From assembly GCA_905221605.1 (NCBI GenBank), contig CAJNDS010002354.1:231136-263635 (forward strand): DNA of 32,500 bases, in the 5' to 3' direction. The notes under the pieces were generated by a model. That model saw only the letters and a list, made by a program, of their open reading frames with translations. It was not told where the DNA came from and searched no databases. A program made the position numbers and the translations under genes. Numbering within the stretch: the first letter of the stretch is position 1; each line of letters starts with the position of its first letter. The DNA is from Symbiodinium natans. Its lineage: Eukaryota > Sar > Dinophyceae > Suessiales > Symbiodiniaceae. This document shows positions 26,450-32,500 of this stretch, piece by piece.

Positions 26450-27380
26450 AGTAGCTGAGTGAGTACAGTTTACACTTTTTGGAATAGTACAATGCCGTGT
26501 AAAACTGAAAGTGTACACTTTTTGGGGGCTTCTGAACTCAGCAATCCAGATTCTAGGTTGGCCTACTATAGGGGTCGGAAAAATGACGAATAGTATTCCC
26601 TTATGGTGCCTTTCTAGTTTTGCTATACTAACCCCCAAAACCCAATTCGGATTATTAAGGCCCTATTCTAGGTTGGCCTATAGATTTGAATACTTTGCGT
26701 GTTTGGGGCTTATAAGGATCCCATATTGCAGCATGTTCCTAAGGCGTTTCAAGGCCACCCCAGTATTAAGATGGTTCACTAGCTCCGTTATAGCTGCTGT
26801 TTTTTGGTGTCGTATGTTTTGCATCTTTTTTTGTTTGCGATTACGATTGCTACGACTATGACTAAGGCAGAGCCGATGAGATTGCTATTGCTATTGCTAT
26901 TGCTATTGCTATTGCTATTGCTATTGCTATTGCTATTGCTATTGCTATTGCTATTGCTATTGCTATTGCTATTGCTATTGCTATTGCTATTGCTATTGCT
27001 ATTGCTATTGCTATTGCTATTGCTATTGCTTTTGCAAAAGCTACTAGTATTGCTACACGTAGTACTGCCATTCTCAGTAGTATTCAAGTCATTCGTGCGA
27101 ATTCCAAACTTGCATTGTCTGTGATTTTGATCTTGCATCGTTCTACTCATGTCGCTTTTTCCATTCCAACACACAATTAATCACGTCGATCCTTGTTTTT
27201 TTCTTGCTGCTGCTGTTGACACTGTTTTTGGTATTGCAATTTTGGTTTTGCTAAAGTTCGTTTGACTCGTTATTGTTGATGTCATTCACTCATGTTAACA
27301 TTTCTTGGTGTGCAACGTCACGCTTGCCATGAGTACTACTATTCTTAGCATCATTATAGCCGTCATTCTTATCATTGTTG
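26450..27380. other. AT-rich island, no gene recognised
   Basis: Markedly lower GC than its surroundings. It contains TACACTTTTTGG twice (26468, 26514), TTCTAGGTTGGCCTA twice (near 26551 and 26663) and the hexamer array. Open frames on both strands here come from the hexamer and are not supported. A possible AG border is at GATCCCATATTGCAG (26729). Confidence 0.6.
26881..27030 (+). repeat. Perfect (ATTGCT)25 microsatellite
   Basis: 150 bp of ATTGCT without one error. It would read poly-Leu on + and Ser-Asn or Ala-Ile on -. No start, splice or neighbouring exon supports translation. Confidence 0.98.
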
Positions 27381-27385
27381 CCATG

Positions 27386-27588
27386 CCCCTAAACCCTAAA
27401 CCCTAAACCCTAAACCCTAAACCCTAAACCCTAAACCCTAAACCCTAAACCCTAAACCCTAAACCCTAAACCCTAAACCCTAAACCCTAAACCCTAAACC
27501 CTAAACCCTAACCCTAAACCCTAAACCCTAAACCCTAAACCCTAAACCCTAAACCCCAAACCCCAAACCCTAAACCCTAAACCTTAAA
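27386..27588 (-). repeat. Longest CCCTAAA array
   Basis: About 28 units, almost all perfect, with one CCCTAA and a few CCCCAAA near the 3' end. At 27715-27800 a TTTAGGC and GTTTAGGC variant array lies in the opposite orientation. Confidence 0.97.
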
Positions 27589-27902
27589 CATGCTTGTTTA
27601 AATCCCTATCAACATCACGTGTTTTTGGGGCGTTTTCTTACGTGCTCGGGTTAGCCTTCGAGGAGCTTCGGGCGGGAGAGCCGTGAGTCGGAACGGAGTG
27701 GTTTTCACACACCGGGGTTTAGGGTTTAGGCTTTAGGCTTTAGGCTTTAGGCTTTAGGCGTTAAGGGTTTAGGCGTTTAGGCGTTTAGGGTTCAGGGTTC
27801 AGCGTTACTAGTTACTCATAGGATGATGGGACTCTACCTGGGACTCTTCCGGTGGGGGAGCCTTTTTCCAGATTCTCTCTTCAGGTAACAGGAGTATAAA
27901 TC

Positions 27903-27967
27903 ATGCTGCGCCAGCAAGAAAGATCCGTTGAGTGCGATGACCTGAGACAGGTTTCGGGCCTTCCCTG
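27903..27967 (+). CDS. SAP-like gene, first exon
   Basis: The ATG lies 20 nt after a strong tract ending TTCTCTCTTCAG, which could be the spliced-leader acceptor. It reads MLRQQERSVECDDLRQVSGL and ends in phase 2 at the family-3 introner (CCCTG|GAGGTTC). Confidence 0.55.
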
Positions 27968-28068
27968 GAGGTTCACGGGTACTTACATATAGGTAGGGAC
28001 CCCAAAAGGGCTTAGAAGTATGACTACTTATGGCCCTACTTACTTCTAGCTACCCATGAACCTGCAAG
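27968..28068 (+). mobile_element. Introner family 3, copy 2
   Basis: A 101-nt GA-AG intron. GAGGTTCACGGGTA and TACCCATGAACCTGCAAG are inverted ends with two mismatches. The interior is AT-rich, with TACTTA and TAAGTA motifs. Phase is kept on both sides. Confidence 0.75.
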
Positions 28069-28206
28069 TAAAACCCTAAAGCCTGGAAACCTTGAGCATG
28101 GAGAGGCGGCCATTAACCACCTGCACCAGCTCACTGGCGATGAGCTCCGGCGACGTCTGCAGATCCTGCCTCTTGTTGGAGCTTCTTTAAGGAGTCGATT
28201 CATAAG
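28069..28206 (+). CDS. SAP-like gene, second exon
   Basis: The joined protein reads KTLKPGNLEHGEAAINHLHQ, then LTGDELRRRLQILPLVGASL, then RSRFIR. The LTxxELRxxL...G...FIRL layout resembles a SAP motif, a short two-helix nucleic-acid-binding unit. A donor ATAAG|GTTGAG ends it in phase 2. The frame also reads through to a TAA at 28381 with a hydrophobic Leu/His-rich tail. Confidence 0.5.
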
Positions 28207-28660
28207 GTTGAGTGGTTTGAGGTTAGAGTTTTGGTCCGCAGACGATCGTGGGTACCATGCTATCACCATCTTGTTAGTGCCATCACCGCTGCTTCTTTTG
28301 CATTACACGCTGCCTCACATCAGGTTTGCCGTTCTCAATCTGCGCTGCAAGAAAATCGCACATTCCAGGTTTCTGGCATCATAAAGAACCAGAGCAAGAA
28401 AATAATTGTAGTAGCAAACTTCTCATGACTTGACGGTCTATGGGAGCCGCCGAAGCCCGCTGGCATCAAACCACTTGATTCCGAGGCTAGCGACTGCTCT
28501 CCCCATCGAGAACGGATGGGAGCTGATGTAGATTCAGGCATGCTTGCATGAGCATGTCATGTGCGGCAAAGCCAAAGTCGCGATTCCACAAACGTATCCC
28601 AGAAGCCAAACCCCCGGAACCCTGAATCCTAAACAAAACACAACCCTCAAACCCCAAACC
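28207..28660. other. Downstream part of SAP-like gene, unresolved
   Basis: Possible AG borders at 28218 and 28239. Several short frames are open but none is clearly coding. 28600-28745 is degenerate CCCTAAA/CCCTGAA. Confidence 0.4.
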
Positions 28661-28757
28661 CAAAACCCTGAGCCCTCAAACCCTAAACCCTGAACCCTGA
28701 ACCCTAAACCCCAAACCCTAAACCCTAAACCCCTAACCCCTAGACCCCTGCTTAATT

Positions 28758-28862
28758 CACATGCCCCCTTCCGTGCGGTTCCGCGGCCTCGGATGCAACA
28801 CCCGATGCTGCGTTAGTTGTCAACGCCGAACCTGCAGTCTCCTGGCGGCCCTCTTTAGAGTT
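28758..28862 (+). CDS. Exon-like segment, 35 codons
   Basis: The frame CGSAASDATPDAALVVNAEP, then AVSWRPSLELL, runs into the TTTAGGG array at 28866-28926. Good composition. The acceptor is uncertain. Confidence 0.4.
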
Positions 28863-29189
28863 GTTAGGGTTTAGGGTTTAGGGTTTAGGGTTTAGGGTTT
28901 AGGGTTTAGGGTTTAGGGTTTAGGGTTGTTTATGGAGTTTGGGGGATGGAGTTTGGGGGTTGCGGTTCTTAGTGGTTCGAAACCCAACTTTTCAACTTTT
29001 GGCCTCTTACAAGGTAAGACCTTATTCTGAAAGTTTGAACTTTTTACTATATGGGTATTTGGGAAGCAAGGTTTTAGGGTTTTGGTATTTTAGAGTTTTG
29101 GGTCTGTATCTTCCCGGGCTCAGGGTTTGTTCTCTCCTTTTTTCTTTCCGGTTATCTTTTCAGTTACCTAATCAGGGCCCGTAATGTAG

Positions 29190-29339
29190 AGAGGAGCCCG
29201 CATAGGGTTGCCGAATTTCGGAGGCTGCGGGAACATCTTACAGAATCAGCTCGCGGAGGTTGCGTGCGCCGCATCTGGCCTGGAGCTGGAAAATGATGGT
29301 GGGCCTGCGTCAGGGTTTCGAGTTTGGGCAGACCGCCTG
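29190..29339 (+). CDS. Three-exon gene, exon a
   Basis: Reads RIGLPNFGGCGNILQNQLAE, then LENDGGPASGFRVWADRL, ending CCTG|GTGTAATA in phase 0. A strong pyrimidine tract ending TTATCTTTTCAG lies at 29151-29162. A second start at CTTACAG|AAT (29242) is possible. The family is not recognised. Confidence 0.5.
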
Positions 29340-29479
29340 GTGTAATATAGGGGCCTTAAGAATTAGAAGACTGTTTTTTGGGGGGTTCGTGACGGTTCGT
29401 GTAGTATATTCATATATAGGGACCATAAGGGAGTACCATTGGTAGTTTCTTCCCCAAAAGATTCCCTATTCCCTTGCAG
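29340..29479 (+). mobile_element. Intron related to the 14823 element
   Basis: A 140-nt GT-AG intron. TATAGGGGCCTTAA near its start is shared with the element at 14823. It contains ATATAGGGACCATAAGGGAG and ends CCCTTGCAG. No clear matching inverted end. Confidence 0.55.
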
Positions 29480-29546
29480 TGGGGGCTTGCTTGCCGGCAT
29501 ACCTCGAAGCAACACCATGGATTGGCTCTGGACCTTCGCCTACTTG
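29480..29546 (+). CDS. Three-exon gene, exon b
   Basis: In phase with exon a it reads WGLACRHTSKQHHGLALDLR and LL plus one base, ending at CTTG|GAGGTTCATGG. The alternative frame (GACLPAYLEATPWIGSG) breaks phase. Confidence 0.5.
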
Positions 29547-29847
29547 GAGGTTCATGGATGGTGATAAGAAGGGTGTTTTACCACACCCCCAAAGAACGAT
29601 AGAACTCTGCCCTTTATATAGATATATGCAGATATGCATACAGAATCGGATATATTACGGCGTGACATAGCTCTCTCAGCGTGTGCTCTGTATGTGTATA
29701 TATATATATGTATGTATGCTTCCCCATGGTCGGCTTCAATCTGTCTGCTGGATGGCCCCTAGCTTAGTCCCAAAAGCCTTTTTTGTAGTATGCACAAACA
29801 CCAACTTCTGGATATTGCTGCTTTTGGATGTTAGGTTTGTGTAGCAG
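29547..29847 (+). mobile_element. Introner family 3, copy 3 (expanded)
   Basis: A 301-nt GA-AG intron starting GAGGTTCATGGATGG. A TA/TG microsatellite lies near 29690-29720. The right end GTGTAGCAG lacks the family inverted end, so this copy is rearranged. Confidence 0.5.
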
Positions 29848-30002
29848 GGCACAGATACACACAACTCGGGGTCAGCTACCTGAAATACACTCACGGGTCA
29901 GAAGGCGGTTCAGATGCGGGTGGGGACCCAAATTGCCGAGTTCCCAACGAAGGGCTCTGGCAAGTACTCAGAGCTCTCGTAGGCGCCTTGAAGGGTGGAT
30001 AA
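29848..30002 (+). CDS. Three-exon gene, exon c
   Basis: Two bases complete the split Gly codon, then HRYTQLGVSYLKYTHGSEGG, then NCRVPNEGLWQVLRALVGAL, to TAA. The most convincing reading frame of its neighbourhood. Family unknown. Confidence 0.6.
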
Positions 30003-30042
30003 GGGCTCGAAGATCTGGTGTCATGGTTTAGAAAAACGGGGT

Positions 30043-30090
30043 GTAGGGTGTAGGGTTTAGGGTTTAGGGTTTAGGGTTTAGGGCTTAGGC
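30043..30090 (+). repeat. TTTAGGG array with GTGTAGGG units
   Basis: Two GTGTAGGG-type units, then four TTTAGGG. The short 30020-30158 gap holds no exon. Confidence 0.9.
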
Positions 30091-30158
30091 TACCTGATCG
30101 GGTGAAGGGCACACCCGAGCTTTAGATGCCACATGACGTGCGCTCTCGGCCCCCCCAG

Positions 30159-30236
30159 ATTTGGCTCACCAGGAAGTGGTTGGGGCTCCCCCTTTTTTTA
30201 CAGTTCGCCGTGGCCGGCTGCCTGCGCTCCTTGCTG
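30159..30236 (+). CDS. Membrane-anchor exon
   Basis: After GGCCCCCCCAG it reads IWLTRKWLGLPLFLQFAVAG and CLRSLL, a likely transmembrane helix flanked by basic residues. It ends phase 0 at CTG|GCCCAG (GC donor) of introner copy B. The gene is unknown. Confidence 0.5.
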
Positions 30237-30431
30237 GCCCAGTGGTACCCTCTACTGTTTCTTTTTGGTTCTGGGTTCCCTTATAAAAAACCCCAACCCC
30301 AAAAAAGGGTTTAGGGTTTAGGGCCCCTAAACCCTAAACCCTAAACCCCAAAACCCCAAACCCTAAACCCCAAAACCCCAAAACCCGGAACCCTAGGCCC
30401 TTATCATAAATATGGTTGCTGGACTACCAAG
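30237..30431 (+). mobile_element. Introner family 2, copy B, with two-way telomeric insert
   Basis: A 195-nt phase-0 GC-AG intron. Ends are GCCCAGTGGTACCC and GGTTGCTGGACTACCAAG. Interior flanks GGTTCCCTTATAA and CCCTTATCATAA match copy C. The middle is TTTAGGG (30306-30325) meeting CCCTAAA/CCCCAAA (30327-30390), a head-to-head junction. Confidence 0.8.
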
Positions 30432-30518
30432 GCTCCAATGTCTAAGCCGCGGCAGCCAAATGATGTCATGGCGGCGCCCACGGCGCCCATCGTTCTCGAT
30501 GAGGACAGAGATCCGTGA
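30432..30518 (+). CDS. C-terminal exon after copy B
   Basis: In phase with the membrane-anchor exon, reads APMSKPRQPNDVMAAPTAPI and VLDEDRDP to TGA, a short acidic tail. CCCTAAA repeats begin at the stop codon. Confidence 0.5.
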   Translation, partial: APMSKPRQPNDVMAAPTAPIVLDEDRDP

Positions 30519-30661
30519 ACCCTAAACCCTAAACCCTAAACCCTAAATCCTAAACCCGAAACCCTAAACCCTAAACCCTAAAGCCTAAACCCTAAACCCT
30601 AAGCCCTAAACCCTACACCCATTTCTTGAACCCAAAACTGCCAAAGCTCATCCTTGACCAG

Positions 30662-30802
30662 GACACGTGGACCTGCGACAACCCAAACATTTTCATGGCG
30701 ACTCGCGCTTTGAGGAGTTCAGTTGAGCCCCCCGAGCCTACAACCCAACACCCTGAGCTTTCCAAACGCTTCACACTGAACCCTAACAGACCCACGGTTT
30801 AG
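30662..30802 (+). CDS. Exon-like segment, up to 46 codons
   Basis: After CTTGACCAG it reads DTWTCDNPNIFMATRALRSS, then VEPPEPTTQHPELSKRF, and stops inside the following TTTAGGG array. Unknown family. The real end is probably near 30780. Confidence 0.45.
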   Translation, partial: DTWTCDNPNIFMATRALRSSVEPPEPTTQHPELSKRFTLNPNRPTV

Positions 30803-30875
30803 GGTTTAGGGTTTAGGGTTTAGGGTTTAGGGTTTAGGGTTTAGGGTTTAGGGTTTAGGGTTTAGGGTTTAGGGA
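30797..30875 (+). repeat. Perfect TTTAGGG array
   Basis: About eleven perfect units. The CCCTAAA array at 31066-31155 is on the other side of the next exon, facing it. Confidence 0.97.
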
Positions 30876-31029
30876 ACTCTCTCAAAAGCCTCGATCCGAG
30901 GTGAGGATGCCAGACATGTCGGAGATTGCGGATGGCGAGCGCCCGGCTTGCCTGCTGAAGATGCCTGATGGCACCATGGCAGACATCCAGACGATGTGCC
31001 TTGGTTCTGTTGAGCTGTGCATGAGCTAG
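30874..31029 (+). CDS. Exon, 51 codons to stop
   Basis: ELSQKPRSEVRMPDMSEIAD, then GERPACLLKMPDGTMADIQT, then MCLGSVELCMS and TAG. Very protein-like. Because the frame opens in TTTAGGG DNA the acceptor is unclear. Unknown family. Confidence 0.5.
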   Translation, partial: ELSQKPRSEVRMPDMSEIADGERPACLLKMPDGTMADIQTMCLGSVELCMS

Positions 31030-31339
31030 GGGCTTCCAAGAGTTGAGGGTACCCAAACAATAAACACCCTAAACCCTAAACCCTAAACCCTAAACCCTAA
31101 ACCCTAAACCCTAAACCCTAAACCCTAAACCCTAAACCCGAAACCCCCAAACCCTATACCCTTCTTGAGGGCTCATACAAGAAGGACTGTGCCGTAAAAT
31201 GTTGAGGTCTGCTTTGGGAAGCCCGACGCCCTAAACCCTAATGCCATGTGCAAGAGCAGGGTTTAGGGTTTAGGGTGTAGGGTGTAGGGCTTAGGGTTTA
31301 GGGTGTAGGGTGTAGGGCTCAGGGTTTAGGGCAACGCAG

Positions 31340-31424
31340 GAACCTCCCGAGCAACGTCAAGAGGCTGCTCAAAGACATCGACATGGACCGACGCATAGCT
31401 GCAACCCTGAACCCTCGACCATAA
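31340..31424 (+). CDS. Exon-like segment, 27 codons
   Basis: After GCAACGCAG one base, then NLPSNVKRLLKDIDMDRRIA, stopping in CCCTGAA-type DNA. Helical and charged. Gene unknown. Confidence 0.45.
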
Positions 31425-31634
31425 ACCCTGAACCCTAGGACCCTGAAACCCTAACACCCCAAAAGTCCTACAAACCCTAAAGCAGCCCCGAAATGCCCTA
31501 CAAAATCCTGAAGCCCCAAACCCAGCAAACCCCGAAGCCCTACAAACCCTAAAAGCCCTTATCAACCCTAAACCCTAAACCCGAAACCCTGAACCCTGAA
31601 CCCTGAACCCTGAACCCCACCAACCCTAAGAGCC

Positions 31635-31712
31635 CTCATCCGGAGCCACCTTCAACGCCTTCCGACATCGCCTCGCCTCGCCGTTGCGGCGGCCCCCGGG
31701 ATGTCTTTCATG
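31635..31712 (+). CDS. Exon-like segment, 26 codons
   Basis: LIRSHLQRLPTSPRLAVAAA then PGMSFM, ending at ATG|GTCGCATATGG, the start of a repeated intron element. Confidence 0.35.
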
Positions 31713-31915
31713 GTCGCATATGGGGGTTTTACGATAGTACAGGGCCCCAAATACAGCCCCCCAAATAGTAGGATCCCTTACCTTACCTACTACCAACATC
31801 CATGTGACAGAGACTAGCCGCAAATGGGAGTTTACGAACATAAGGGACCCCAACTATAGACCCCAAGTAGTAGGATCCCCTCATAATAAGGACCCCAATA
31901 CGGTACCCCCAACTT
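31703..31915 (+). repeat. Intron element present twice in direct order
   Basis: A 66-70 bp block (GCATATGGGGGTTTTACGA to AGTAGGATCCC) at about 31715-31778 recurs, diverged, at about 31820-31880 (GCAAATGGGAGTTTACGA to AGTAGGATCCC). The second is followed by ATAATAAGGACCCC, as at 4100. Confidence 0.75.
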
Positions 31916-31973
31916 CGGAAACCGCCACATTGGGCCGAAAAGAGTCCCCAAGCCCAAGAAGCCACTTCTTTCG
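31912..31973 (+). CDS. Exon-like segment before GT donor
   Basis: TSETATLGRKESPSPRSHFF ends at TTTCG|GTAACC. The frame is open back through the second element copy to about 31797, so the left border is unknown. Confidence 0.3.
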
Positions 31974-31975
31974 GT

Positions 31976-32130
31976 AACCCTAAACCCTAAACCCTAAACC
32001 CTAAACCCTAAACCCTAAACCCTAAACCCTAAACCCTCAACCCTAAACCCTCAACCCTAAACCCTAAACCCTCAACCCTAAACCCTAAACCCTCAACTCC
32101 CAACCCCAGACCTTAAACCCTAGACCCTAA
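31976..32130 (-). repeat. CCCTAAA/CCCTCAA array
   Basis: About eight CCCTAAA units, then a regular alternation with CCCTCAA. Confidence 0.95.
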
Positions 32131-32204
32131 ACCGCAGATTGGAGCCTGGATCGGTGCAAAGGCGCAAAGGTCGAGGTTCAGGCGATCCCTTGATCCCCTC
32201 AACC

Positions 32205-32432
32205 CCTGAACCCCTAAACCCCTAAACCCCTAAAGCCCTAAACCCTTAAACCCCTAAAGCCCTAAACCCCTAAACCCTAAACCCCTAAACCCCTAAAGCC
32301 CTAAACCCCTAAACCCCTAAACCCCTAAACCCCTAAACCCCTAAACCCCTAAACCCCTAAACCCCTAAACCCCTAAACCCCTAAAGCCCTAAACCCCTAA
32401 ACCCTAAGCCCCTAAACCCTAAGCCCCTAAAA
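32205..32432 (-). repeat. CCCCTAAA octamer array
   Basis: About 27 units of the 8-mer CCCCTAAA, with CCCTAAAG and CCCTAAG variants. It is the largest block of this variant here; a short CCCCTAA form lies at 5580-5610. Confidence 0.95.
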
Positions 32433-32442
32433 CCCGAAGCCC

Positions 32443-32473
32443 GGCGGTGTGCCCCCTGAACATGTGATTATCG
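32443..32473 (+). CDS. Exon end with strong donor
   Basis: GGVPPEHVII in phase 1 ends at ATCG|GTACGTAAG, an excellent GT donor. The 5' border lies in CCCGAAGCC repeat DNA. The exon's partner is outside the window. Confidence 0.4.
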
Positions 32474-32500
32474 GTACGTAAGAAGTACCTCCAGGTGCAG

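Noticed and set aside
26788-27174. Open frames on both strands through the ATTGCT array (poly-Leu, Ser-Asn, Ala-Ile)
   Set aside because: They result from a perfect hexamer without stop codons. No splice sites or coding flanks.
1-32500. Reading the window as a true chromosome end
   Set aside because: The arrays are short, switch orientation many times and are separated by exons throughout, so they are interstitial.

Overview
The window reads as nuclear DNA of a dinoflagellate. The evidence is the TTTAGGG repeat unit, the use of GC, GA and GG as well as GT splice donors, short introner-like introns with terminal inverted repeats (TIRs), and coding pieces that all lie on the + strand, as in one-directional dinoflagellate gene arrays. 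I cannot name the species. No rRNA, tRNA, CRISPR or bacterial feature was seen. All splice sites are my reading of frame, phase and AG/GN boundaries; there is no transcript evidence.

Layout. 1-5.3 kb: short exon-like pieces (27-45 codons) separated by telomere-type arrays. 5.77-15.42 kb: one large multi-exon gene for a membrane protein. It has a Ser/Thr-rich mucin-like ectodomain with a 126-bp tandem repeat, a GAIN/GPS-like juxtamembrane region, a charged cytoplasmic coil, several polycystin-like membrane helices and a Pro/Ser/Ala-rich tail. 15.4-17.8 kb: no gene recognised. 17.8-18.8 kb: a five-finger CCCH zinc-finger protein with a ubiquitin-like middle part. 18.8-32.5 kb: a dense run of small exons from several unidentified + strand genes. 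These include a coiled-coil gene (24.0-25.4 kb), a SAP-like gene (27.9-28.2 kb), a three-exon gene (29.2-30.0 kb) and a membrane-anchored C-terminus (30.2-30.5 kb). An AT-rich island with a perfect (ATTGCT)25 array sits at 26.45-27.38 kb.

The striking feature is architectural. More than 50 blocks of TTTAGGG/CCCTAAA, and locally uniform variants of them, occur in both orientations, nearly always in introns or between exons. At least three TIR-bearing introner families are interspersed. In one family, two of three copies carry telomeric DNA in the interior where the third copy has none, so telomeric repeats appear to have been inserted into introns after the introns arose. Joining exons across the introner copies restores reading-frame phase in most cases I could test, which supports them as real introns.
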